Part shown: one piece after another, positions 1 through 7,019 of the stretch
Layout of the letters: the number at the start of each line of letters is the position of its first letter
Numbering within the stretch: the first letter of the stretch is position 1
Assembly (NCBI GenBank): GCA_900770295.1
Contig: CAAGJQ010000073.1
Location: 1-28,931 of the forward strand
Direction: 5' to 3'
Length of the DNA: 28,931 bases
Source of the DNA: an uncultured Oscillibacter sp.
Lineage (GTDB): Bacteria; Bacillota; Clostridia; Oscillospirales; Oscillospiraceae
Notes under the pieces: generated by a model
Told to the model about the DNA's origin: nothing
The model's input: the letters and a program-made list of their open reading frames with translations, nothing else
Database searches by the model: none
Translations under genes and position numbers: made by a program

Positions 1-588
1 ATCAATCGGGACGAGAAGGTGGCCTTTGTGGGCGAGGACGAGATCGCCAAGACCACCCTGTTCAAGATCATCATGGGCGAGCTGGAGCCGGACGAGGGCA
101 GCTACAAGTGGGGCACCACCATCACCACCAGCTACTTCCCCCTGGACAACTCCGCCTTCTTCAACGACTGCGACCTGAACCTGCTGGACTGGCTGGCCCA
201 GTACACGGCGGACAACGCGGAGGAGAGCACCGAGTCCTTCAAGCGCTCCTTCCTGGGCCGGATGCTGTTCTCCGGTGACGATGTGTTCAAGCCCGTCAAG
301 GTCCTCTCCGGCGGCGAGAAGGTCCGGTGCATGCTGTCCCGCATGATGCTGTTCGGCTCCAATGTGCTGGTGCTGGACCAGCCCACCAACCACCTGGACC
401 TGGAGTCCATCACCGCCGTCAACAACGGCCTCATCGACTTCAAGGGCGTGGTCCTGTTCTCCAGCCACGACCACGAGTTCGTCCAGACCATCGCCAACCG
501 CATCATGGAGTTCGAAAGCGGCAAGCTCATCGACAAGATGGGCACCTACGAGGACTATATCGCCTTCCGGCGGGAGAGCGTCTGCTGA
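1..588 (+). CDS. ABC-F family ATPase, C-terminal nucleotide-binding domain (5' truncated)
   Basis: The reading frame is open from base 1, so the gene starts upstream and only about 195 C-terminal residues are visible. They form the second ATPase domain of an ABC-F protein, a soluble family without membrane segments that mostly acts on the ribosome. The ABC signature LSGGEKVRCMLSRMM lies at about residues 103-117 of the visible part, Walker B LVLDQPTNHLDLESI at 123-137, and the H-loop SSHDHEF at about 154-160. Two key positions are unusual. Walker A reads GEDEIAKTT, with Ala in place of the last Gly. The residue after the Walker B Asp is Gln rather than the usual catalytic Glu. The style resembles the YkpA/YbiT branch, where the second Walker A is often degenerate. 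A linker insert around FPLDNSAFF also fits that branch. Family is firm, exact subfamily less so. A terminator hairpin at 643-688 closes it. Confidence 0.9.
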   Translation: MNRDEKVAFVGEDEIAKTTLFKIIMGELEPDEGSYKWGTTITTSYFPLDNSAFFNDCDLNLLDWLAQYTADNAEESTESFKRSFLGRMLFSGDDVFKPVKVLSGGEKVRCMLSRMMLFGSNVLVLDQPTNHLDLESITAVNNGLIDFKGVVLFSSHDHEFVQTIANRIMEFESGKLIDKMGTYEDYIAFRRESVC

Positions 589-628
589 GCGGAAAACCGG
601 TTTGTAACCGGCTGTTACGGAATTGTAG

Positions 629-657
629 TTGACATAAAATTTTACCACCCCTATACT
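629..657 (+). promoter_or_regulatory. Sigma-A promoter for the gene at 689
   Basis: TTGACA at 629-634 and TATACT at 652-657 are separated by 17 bases. Transcription should begin near 664. The -10 box overlaps the left arm of the terminator hairpin of the preceding gene, so promoter and terminator share DNA. Confidence 0.8.
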
Positions 658-688
658 GTTGTCAAAACAGAGCAGGGGTGGTATTTTT
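643..688 (+). terminator. Terminator hairpin whose 3' arm serves as ribosome binding site
   Basis: TACCACCCCT (643-652) pairs perfectly with AGGGGTGGTA (674-683), with a smaller inner pairing CTGTT/AACAG, followed by TTTTT at 684-688. It ends transcripts from the ABC-F gene. The 3' arm also supplies the AGGGGTGG Shine-Dalgarno sequence for the ATG at 689. Confidence 0.75.
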
Positions 689-1885
689 ATGGGAAAACGG
701 CAGGTTTGGGGGCTGATTTTTCTGCTGGGGGTGACAGCGGCGGTGATTGGGGCGGCACGGCTTTGGCCTGCGGAGCGGATGGACGAGCCGCCGGAGAGCG
801 AATCGGTGCCGCTGGCGGAGAACGCCCGCTCCCCGGACGGGAAATACGAGGTCCGGCAGGTCGACGGGGGCGGCGATGGGGAGATAGTGCCATCCATGGA
901 GACGGTGCAGGTGGTGGACAGAGCCACCGGGGAAGTTCTGTGGGAGGACAGCGGCGACTGTGAGACCTCCGCCCTGTGGTCGCCGGATGGCGGTTACGTC
1001 GCCCTGTCCCGAAGGAGCCGGGCTTACAGCGCTGTCACCGTTCTTGAGACGGCGGGCTTCACCACCAGCTGGGAAATCCCGCTTCCGGCGGAGGCCCGGA
1101 CGGCGGAATACGCGTTCCTGCACGCGGTGGAGTGGCTGGATGAAGAAACGCTGCGGTTCCGGTATCAGGACATGCAGGCGGGCAGCCAGGACCCTGCCGC
1201 CCGCTTTTACCGCTGTTTCCTCCGCATGGAGGACGGCCAGCTGACCGGAAGCACGCTGGAGGAGTCCGCGGAGACCCTGCCGGGAGACTACGACTTCGAC
1301 CACGATGGGGAGCCGGAGACGGTGGAGCTGGTGACGCTGCTGGACCGGGAGGAGGACAGAAGCGCGGCGGCCTGGTATGAGCTGCGCATCAAAAAAGCGA
1401 ACGGCACCGTGCTGTGGTCCGCCGGCGCCCATCGGGCCCATCCCGGCTGGACCAGCGTGTTTGCCTGCAAAGTGGACGGGCAGGATTATCTGCTTCAATA
1501 CGAGCCGGAGGTGTGGCAGGGCTGGGCCGAATATTCTTACAAATTGTTTTACCCCTACATCGTCTCTCCCGTTACCGGAGAGCGGCAGGAGCAGGTCCTG
1601 CGGGAGAGCTGTCTGGTCTGGGATAACAATTTCCGCATGGAGGGCCACCACTTTGACGCCGCTGAGCTGGCGGATTTCCTGGAGGAGGTCCACGGGTATC
1701 TGGACGACAGCACCCTGCTGCTGAGTACCGAGGGCGGCGAGCTCCGTATCGGGGGCAGCGGCGCAGACTTCCGTGAGGACATGGACTTCTGGGATGAATA
1801 CTGCCCATACGATGAAAGGAATTCTTTGGAAGAGAACTTGCGCAGCTATGAGGCGTTTTCAAAGGAGATTCGGGGAATCACATAA
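689..1885 (+). CDS. Membrane-anchored extracytoplasmic protein of unknown function
   Basis: The product has 398 residues from the ATG at 689, which has AGGGGTGG seven bases upstream. A TTG at 659 is in frame but lies before the predicted transcription start, so it is not used. Residues 1-24 are a short basic start followed by a hydrophobic segment, an uncleaved anchor or signal peptide. The remainder is acidic and looks extracytoplasmic. Two short stretches resemble beta-propeller blades (SPDGKYEV, then WSPDGGYVALS), and DFDHDGEPE around residue 205 resembles a calcium-binding loop of FG-GAP/VCBS repeats. No catalytic motif is visible and I do not recognise the family. The gene is monocistronic, with its own strong promoter and a strong terminator at 1893. 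Binding or sensing outside the membrane is a guess. Confidence 0.7.
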   Translation: MGKRQVWGLIFLLGVTAAVIGAARLWPAERMDEPPESESVPLAENARSPDGKYEVRQVDGGGDGEIVPSMETVQVVDRATGEVLWEDSGDCETSALWSPDGGYVALSRRSRAYSAVTVLETAGFTTSWEIPLPAEARTAEYAFLHAVEWLDEETLRFRYQDMQAGSQDPAARFYRCFLRMEDGQLTGSTLEESAETLPGDYDFDHDGEPETVELVTLLDREEDRSAAAWYELRIKKANGTVLWSAGAHRAHPGWTSVFACKVDGQDYLLQYEPEVWQGWAEYSYKLFYPYIVSPVTGERQEQVLRESCLVWDNNFRMEGHHFDAAELADFLEEVHGYLDDSTLLLSTEGGELRIGGSGADFREDMDFWDEYCPYDERNSLEENLRSYEAFSKEIRGIT

Positions 1886-1892
1886 CGGAAAG

Positions 1893-1924
1893 AGGGCCGC
1901 CCGAAAAATTTCGGGCGGCCCTTT
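1893..1924 (+). terminator. Intrinsic terminator
   Basis: A 12-14 bp stem, AGGGCCGCCCGAAA (from 1893) against TTTCGGGCGGCCCT (to 1922), with an A-rich tip, ends in TTT. It begins eight bases after the stop codon of the preceding gene. Confidence 0.85.
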
Positions 1925-2022
1925 GCCATGTCCAACGTGCACAATACCTGCCCGCAAAATCCGCCCATATCAAGGAAAATTTAACAATTGTGGCAAATGC
2001 AACAACAGGGAAAACGCCTGCC

Positions 2023-2031
2023 TGTTATCAT
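2023..2031 (+). promoter_or_regulatory. Possible extended -10 promoter for the flavodiiron gene
   Basis: TG-T-TATCAT fits an extended -10 element 39 bases before the ATG at 2070. No convincing -35 box lies at the right distance. A small palindrome ACAATTGT at 1984-1991 lies upstream and could be a regulator site, but I cannot assign it. Confidence 0.3.
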
Positions 2032-2069
2032 ATTCACATACAATCAAATTGAATGGGAGGCGTTTTTCT

Positions 2070-4586
2070 ATGAAGTCCCTGAAACTCAACGACAGCCTGT
2101 ACTGGGTGGGCGTTCTGGACAAGGACCTGCGGGTGTTCGACATCATCATGTACACCGAGTTCGGCACCACCTACAACTCCTACGTCCTGAAGGGCAGCGA
2201 AAAGACCGCGCTGTTCGAGACCGCCAAGGCCAAGTTCTTCGACGACTATCTGGAGACGGTGGAGCAGATCACGCCGGTAAAGGACATCGAGTACATCATC
2301 GTGGACCACACGGAGCCGGACCACGCCGGCAGCATCGAAAAACTGCTGGACATCAACCCCAACATCAAGGTCGTGGGCTCCGCTACGGCCATCACCTTCC
2401 TGCGGCACATCGTCAACCGGGACTTCTACTCCGTGGTGGTGGGGGAGGGCGACACCCTGAGCCTGGGCGACAAGACCATCCGGTTCTACTCCGTCCCCAG
2501 CCTCCACTGGCCGGACACCATCTACTCCTGCATTGAGGAGGACGGCGTGCTGGTGACCTGCGACTCCTTCGGCTCCCACTACGCCCACGACGGCATCCTC
2601 CGCAGTACGGTGACGGACTACGAGGGCTACATGCGGGCCACGAAGTATTATTTCGACAACATCCTGGGCCCCTTCAAGCAGCCCCACATGGCTGACGCCC
2701 TCCACCGCGTGCGGCAGGAGATCAGGCCTGTCATGATCTGCCCGGGCCACGGCCCCGTGCTGGACAGCGACCTGGAGGACCTGTACGCCAAGTACGAGGA
2801 GTGGTGCGGCACGGTCCGGGCCAACCAGCCCAAAAAAGTGGTCATCCCCTACGTCAGCGCCTACGGCTATACCGCCCAGCTGGCGGAGAAGATCACCGAG
2901 GGCCTGAAGGCCAGCGGCGACTTTGAGGTGAAGCTGTACGATATGGTCACCGCCGACAAGGCGGAGGTCCTGGGCGAGATCGCCGGGGCCGACGGCATCC
3001 TGCTGGGCACGCCCACTATTCTTCAGGAAGCCCTGAATCCTATCTGGGACCTGACCATCAACATGTATCCGCCAGTCCACGGCGGCAAGTACGCGGCGGC
3101 CTTCGGCAGCTACGGCTGGAGCGGCGAGGCGGTGCCCCACCTGACGGAGCGGCTGAAACAGCTGAACATGAAGGTCATGGAGGGCCTGCGGGTGCGGCTG
3201 AAGCCCAACGGGACCGACCTGACCGACGCCTACGACTTCGGCTACGGCTTCGGCTGCTTCATGCAGCAGAAGGAGGCCCTGAAGCCCATCGCGGGCACAG
3301 GGCTGGTCAAATGCCTGGTCTGCGGCGCCGTGTTTGACGCGTCTCTCTCCATCTGCCCCACCTGCGGCGTGGGCAGCGAGAACTTCGTGCCCGTCCAGGC
3401 GGAGACCGTCACCTATTCCAACCCCACCGACCGCCGGTATGTGATCCTGGGCGCGGGCCGGGCGGCCCTCAGCGCCGCCGAGGCCATCCGGACCCGGGAC
3501 GCCAGCGGCTCCATCGTGATGATCTCCGACGAGACGGAGCTCCCCTACAACCGGACCATGCTGACCAAGAACATGTTCGCCGGTCCCGAGCCCAAGGTGT
3601 TCAATGTCTACGGCGAGGACTGGTACGCGGCCCACAACATCCAGTTGGTGCTGGGGAAGAAGATCGCCTCCCTGGACCCGGCGGGGAAGAAGGTGGTCCT
3701 GGCGGACGGCGAGGTCTACGAGTACGACAAGTGCGTCTACGCCCTGGGCTCCCACTTCTTCGTGCCGCCCTTCCAGGGTCATGACGACCCCCACGTCACT
3801 ACCATCCGCACCCTGGCGGACATCGCCAAGGTGGCGTCCTTCCTGGGCGAGAGCAAGAACGCCGTGGTCATCGGCGGCGGCGTCGTGGGCCTGGAGGCCG
3901 CCTGGGAGCTGAAGAAGTACGGATGCAGCGTGACGGTGCTGGAGGCCATGCCGTCCCTGATGTCCAACAAGCTGGACCCGGCGGCGTCCCGGATGTTCCA
4001 GGACATCTTCGAACAGAACGGCATCCGGGTGCTGGCAAGTGCCTCCACCCAGAAGTACGAAAACGGCGCCGTCTATCTGGCGGACGGCACCGTCATCCCC
4101 GCCGACGTGGTGGTGGTCTCCTGCGGCGTCCGGGCCAACAGCGCCATCGCGGCCGCCGCCGGTGTGGAGCTGGGCCGGGCCATCCTGGTCAACGACCGGA
4201 TGGAGACCAACATCCCGGACCTGTACGCGGCGGGCGACTGCGTGGAATTCGCGGGCATGAACTACGCCCTGTGGCCGGAGGCCGACAGCCAGGGCCAGGT
4301 GGCCGGCGCCAACGCCTGCGGCGACGAGGCACACTACGAGACCCAGATTTTCGGCATGACCATGCACGTGGCCAACACGGAGCTGTACGCCATCGGCAAG
4401 ACGGCGGGGCAGGAGCCCTTCCGCACTGTGGAGTTCCGGGACCCCGTGCGGAACACGCTGAAAAAGTATTTCTTCCTGAACAACATCCTCTGCGGCGTGA
4501 CGCTGATCGGCGACACCGGCGACATGGTGAAGGTGACAGACCAGGTCAACCGCAGGGCCTCTTACAGCGAGGTGTTTGGAAACTGA
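2070..4586 (+). CDS. Flavodiiron protein-rubredoxin-NADH:rubredoxin reductase fusion (class F)
   Basis: This 838-residue soluble protein reduces O2 to water, or NO to N2O, with electrons carried from NAD(P)H along a single chain. The ATG at 2070 follows GGGAGG (2055-2060); the frame stays open further upstream but without similarity. Residues 1-250 are the metallo-beta-lactamase-like diiron domain with all ligands in place: H80, E82, D84, H85, H146, D165, H227. Residues 256-400 are a flavodoxin (FMN) domain. Residues 412-445 are a short rubredoxin with C415, C418, C429 and C432. Residues 456-838 are a pyridine-nucleotide oxidoreductase with FAD motif GAGRAA and NAD motif GGGVVG. This order is known as class F flavodiiron protein in Clostridia and some protists. 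It fits a strict anaerobe protecting itself from oxygen. The gene stands alone between terminators. Confidence 0.95.
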   Translation: MKSLKLNDSLYWVGVLDKDLRVFDIIMYTEFGTTYNSYVLKGSEKTALFETAKAKFFDDYLETVEQITPVKDIEYIIVDHTEPDHAGSIEKLLDINPNIKVVGSATAITFLRHIVNRDFYSVVVGEGDTLSLGDKTIRFYSVPSLHWPDTIYSCIEEDGVLVTCDSFGSHYAHDGILRSTVTDYEGYMRATKYYFDNILGPFKQPHMADALHRVRQEIRPVMICPGHGPVLDSDLEDLYAKYEEWCGTVRANQPKKVVIPYVSAYGYTAQLAEKITEGLKASGDFEVKLYDMVTADKAEVLGEIAGADGILLGTPTILQEALNPIWDLTINMYPPVHGGKYAAAFGSYGWSGEAVPHLTERLKQLNMKVMEGLRVRLKPNGTDLTDAYDFGYGFGCFMQQKEALKPIAGTGLVKCLVCGAVFDASLSICPTCGVGSENFVPVQAETVTYSNPTDRRYVILGAGRAALSAAEAIRTRDASGSIVMISDETELPYNRTMLTKNMFAGPEPKVFNVYGEDWYAAHNIQLVLGKKIASLDPAGKKVVLADGEVYEYDKCVYALGSHFFVPPFQGHDDPHVTTIRTLADIAKVASFLGESKNAVVIGGGVVGLEAAWELKKYGCSVTVLEAMPSLMSNKLDPAASRMFQDIFEQNGIRVLASASTQKYENGAVYLADGTVIPADVVVVSCGVRANSAIAAAAGVELGRAILVNDRMETNIPDLYAAGDCVEFAGMNYALWPEADSQGQVAGANACGDEAHYETQIFGMTMHVANTELYAIGKTAGQEPFRTVEFRDPVRNTLKKYFFLNNILCGVTLIGDTGDMVKVTDQVNRRASYSEVFGN

Positions 4587-4601
4587 GACTGTCCGAAACA
4601 A

Positions 4602-4632
4602 GGCCCGCCGGAGCGTTCCGGCGGGCCCTTTT
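4602..4632. terminator. Bidirectional terminator between convergent genes
   Basis: GGCCCGCCGGA (4602-4612) pairs with TCCGGCGGGCC (4617-4627) and is followed by CTTTTC on the plus strand. On the minus strand the stem is followed by CTTGTTTC. It separates the flavodiiron gene from dapA, whose stop codon is at 4643. Confidence 0.85.
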
Positions 4633-4642
4633 CTGTATAGGG

Positions 4643-5548
4643 TTATTCCTTGTCAGAGCTTGCGGCCAGCAGGCCGTACTTCGTCAGCGTGTTTCGGATG
4701 CGCGCCAGATTCGCCTCCGTGGGCTCGCACAGGGGCAAGCGCAAGTCTCCGGCGTCCATGTCCAGCAGGTTCATGGCCGTCTTGACGGGAATGGGGTTCA
4801 CCTCGCAGAACATGGCGTCGCAGAAGTCCTTTAAGTACAATTGCAGCTTTCCGGCGGCGTCGAAGTCGTTGTCCAGGCACAGCTTCACCATGGCGTGCAT
4901 CTCGGCGGGGAGGATGTTGGCCACCACCGAGATGACGCCCACGCCGCCCAGGGCGCAGATGGGGACGACTTCATCGTCATTGCCGGACCAGATGTAGAAA
5001 TCCTCGGGGCAGAGGTTCCGGGTCCGCTGGATATTTCCCAGGTTTCCCGACGCCTCCTTGACGCCGACAATGTTGGGGTGCTTCGCCAGCTCCGCGTAGG
5101 TCTCCGGCGCGATGGTGACGCCGGTGCGGGAGGGCACGTCGTACAGGATGCAGGGGGAGGACACCGCGTCGGCGAGACAGCGATAGTGCCGGACGAGGCC
5201 CGCCTGCGTGGCCTTGTTGTAGTAGGGTGTCACCAGCAGCAAGCCATCGGCCCCGGCCCGCTCTGCGTCCTTGGACAGCGTGACGGCCACCTCCGTGGCG
5301 TTGGAGCCGCTGCCCGCGATGACCGGCACCCGGCCGTCCACGTGCTCGGCGCAGAACTCGATGGTCCGCATCCGCTCCCGGTAGGTCATGGTGGTGGCCT
5401 CGCCGGTGGTGCCGCAGACGATGATGGCGTCGGTGCCGTTTTCCAGTTGGAAGTCCAGCAGCTTCCCCAGAGCGGGGAGGTCCACGGTCTCATGGTGGAA
5501 GGGCGTGACGATGGCCACGCCGGAGCCGGTGAAAAGGGGTTTGCGCAT
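4643..5548 (-). CDS. dapA: 4-hydroxy-tetrahydrodipicolinate synthase
   Basis: DapA condenses pyruvate with aspartate semialdehyde, the first committed step to diaminopimelate and lysine. The product has 301 residues. The ATG at 5548 has AGGAGG eight bases upstream; the frame extends to 5593 but the extra 15 residues do not belong to the family. The Schiff-base lysine is K164 in VGVKEASG. Y136 in YDVPSRTG and T47/T48 in CGTTGEATT form the proton-relay and pyruvate site, and R141 is the conserved arginine near the active-site entrance. The upstream gene asd supplies its substrate, but a terminator (5680-5708) and a separate promoter (5592-5620) lie between them. Related aldolases share the fold, yet the full motif set and the asd neighbour make DapA the best call. 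Confidence 0.95.
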   Translation of the reverse strand: MRKPLFTGSGVAIVTPFHHETVDLPALGKLLDFQLENGTDAIIVCGTTGEATTMTYRERMRTIEFCAEHVDGRVPVIAGSGSNATEVAVTLSKDAERAGADGLLLVTPYYNKATQAGLVRHYRCLADAVSSPCILYDVPSRTGVTIAPETYAELAKHPNIVGVKEASGNLGNIQRTRNLCPEDFYIWSGNDDEVVPICALGGVGVISVVANILPAEMHAMVKLCLDNDFDAAGKLQLYLKDFCDAMFCEVNPIPVKTAMNLLDMDAGDLRLPLCEPTEANLARIRNTLTKYGLLAASSDKE

Positions 5549-5591
5549 ATCCGTACCTCCTAGATCGTCCAGAGTGGTTTGACGTATGGAC

Positions 5592-5620
5592 ATTGTACAG
5601 GACTATTTTATGCATGGTAA
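5592..5620 (-). promoter_or_regulatory. Sigma-A promoter for dapA
   Basis: Read on the minus strand, TTACCA (5620-5615) and TACAAT (5597-5592) are 17 bases apart. Transcription should start near 5585, giving a leader of about 37 bases. Confidence 0.65.
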
Positions 5621-5679
5621 TTCATTATTGTGCGGAAAAACGTGCAAAATATGCTCTTCTGTTGGGGGAGGGCAAAAGA

Positions 5680-5708
5680 AAGCGGATGCCCCATCCGGGC
5701 ATCCGCTT
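5680..5708 (-). terminator. Intrinsic terminator after asd
   Basis: AAGCGGATGCC (5680-5690) pairs perfectly with GGCATCCGCTT (5698-5708). On the minus strand the stem is followed by TCTTTTG. It lies 25 bases beyond the asd stop codon. Confidence 0.8.
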
Positions 5709-5732
5709 CTTTGGTATAGCAGTGGTATGTAC

Positions 5733-6824
5733 TTACTTCGCCGTGATGTAGCCCTTGGCGCACAGCAGCTCGGCCAGCAGCACCGCGCCGCCGGCGGCGC
5801 CCCGCAGGGTGTTGTGGGAGAGGCAGACGAACTTGTAGTCGTACTGGGTGTCGGGGCGCAGGCGGCCGATGGACACGGCCATGCCGTGCTCCAGATTCCG
5901 GTCCAGACGGGTCTGGGGACGGTTCTCCTCCTCAAAGTAGTGCAGGAACTGCTTGGGGGCGGAGGGGAGGTCCAGCTCCTGGGCGGGGCCCCGGAAGGCG
6001 GCCCAGTCGGCCTTGATCTGCTCCATGGAGGGCTTCTGACCGTCCTTGAACTTCATGAACACGGCGGCCATGTGGCCGTCCTGGCAGGCCACCCGGAAGC
6101 ACTGGGCGGTGATGGAGGGACCGGCGGCCTTGACGATCTTGTCACCCTCGATGTGGCCCCACAGCTTCAGAGGCTCCTGCTCGGACTTCTCCTCCTCGCC
6201 GCCGATGTAGGGGATGCAGTTGTCCACCATCTCGGGCCAGCGCTCAAAGGTCTTGCCGGCGCCGGAGATGGCCTGATAGGTGCACACCAGCGCCTTGTCC
6301 AGGCCGTATTTCAGCAGGGGATTCAGGGCGGGGACGTAGCTCTGGAGAGAGCAGTTGGACTTCACGGCGATGAAGCCCCGCTTGGTGCCCAGACGCTTGC
6401 GCTGCGCGTCGATGATCTGGATGTGATCCGCGTTGATCTCGGGCACCACCATGGGCACGTCGTCGGTCCAGCGGTTGGCGGAGTTGTTGGAGACGATGGG
6501 GCACTCCAGCTTGGCGTACTTCTCCTCCAGAGCGCGGATCTCCTCCTTCTTCATATCCACGGCGCAGAAGCAGAAGTCCACCAGCTCCGCCATTTTTTCT
6601 GCGTCGGCCTCGGCGTCCAGAACGATGATCTTCTTGGCCTCCTCGGGCATGGGGATATCCAGGGCCCAGCGGCCCTCCACGGCCTCCTCGTAGGGCTTTC
6701 CGGCGCTGCGGGCGCTGGCGGCGATGGCGGTGAGCTGGAACCAGGGGTGATTTTCCATCAGGGTGATGAAGCGCTGACCGACCATGCCGGTGCCTCCGAT
6801 GATGCCGACTTTGTACTGTTTCAT
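5733..6824 (-). CDS. asd: Aspartate-semialdehyde dehydrogenase
   Basis: Asd reduces aspartyl phosphate to aspartate semialdehyde with NADPH, feeding lysine, diaminopimelate, threonine and methionine synthesis. The product has 363 residues starting at the ATG at 6824, preceded by AGGAGG. The N-terminal nucleotide-binding motif is GIIGGTGMVGQRF. The catalytic cysteine sits in SNCSLQSYVPALNPL. A later CFRVACQDGHMAAVF segment carries the conserved Arg and His of the active site. Its length and active-site context match the archaeal/fungal-type Asd common in Clostridia rather than the shorter E. coli type. The 5' leader of about 78 bases holds a 9-bp hairpin (6853-6875) but nothing as large as a lysine riboswitch. 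It is transcribed toward dapA. Confidence 0.95.
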   Translation of the reverse strand: MKQYKVGIIGGTGMVGQRFITLMENHPWFQLTAIAASARSAGKPYEEAVEGRWALDIPMPEEAKKIIVLDAEADAEKMAELVDFCFCAVDMKKEEIRALEEKYAKLECPIVSNNSANRWTDDVPMVVPEINADHIQIIDAQRKRLGTKRGFIAVKSNCSLQSYVPALNPLLKYGLDKALVCTYQAISGAGKTFERWPEMVDNCIPYIGGEEEKSEQEPLKLWGHIEGDKIVKAAGPSITAQCFRVACQDGHMAAVFMKFKDGQKPSMEQIKADWAAFRGPAQELDLPSAPKQFLHYFEEENRPQTRLDRNLEHGMAVSIGRLRPDTQYDYKFVCLSHNTLRGAAGGAVLLAELLCAKGYITAK

Positions 6825-6884
6825 GGTATGTTCCTCCTGCTGTCTTGTTGCCGCGGAAGCCGGACGGGCTTCCGCCGATTTGGG

Positions 6885-6913
6885 TTGAATGTGTCGCCTT
6901 TTTGTACTATAAT
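6885..6913 (+). promoter_or_regulatory. Sigma-A promoter for the SpoIID-domain gene
   Basis: TTGAAT (6885-6890) and a perfect TATAAT (6908-6913) are 17 bases apart. The -10 box coincides with the -10 box of the divergent asd promoter. Confidence 0.75.
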
Positions 6914-6917
6914 ACCA
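6909..6917 (-). promoter_or_regulatory. Extended -10 promoter for asd
   Basis: On the minus strand TG-G-TATTAT (6917-6909) forms an extended -10 element. The -35 region is poor. It overlaps the plus-strand TATAAT, so the two divergent promoters probably exclude each other. Confidence 0.55.
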
Positions 6918-7019
6918 TATATTGAAGAAAAATAAGGTCTGTAGTTCCGGCGCGGACATTTGTATGTATGGTAGCATACTTTCCCGCCAACGTCAAGGCC
7001 GGTGCCATTGGGAGGTTCC

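Noticed and set aside
1984..1991. ACAATTGT as a Rex- or PerR-type operator before the flavodiiron gene
   Set aside because: An eight-base palindrome alone is too short and does not match the full consensus of either regulator.
2034..4601. Very long open frame on the minus strand opposite the flavodiiron gene
   Set aside because: It mirrors a GC-rich gene with strong third-position bias. The translation is low in complexity and without motifs, while the plus strand carries all catalytic residues.
6825..6900. Lysine riboswitch or T-box before asd or dapA
   Set aside because: The leaders are only about 37 and 78 bases with one small hairpin. They lack the size and conserved parts of those RNAs.
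5586..6935. Open frame of about 450 codons on the plus strand opposite asd
   Set aside because: Same codon-bias shadow; Leu/Gly/Val/His-rich translation with no domain, and asd on the minus strand is unambiguous.
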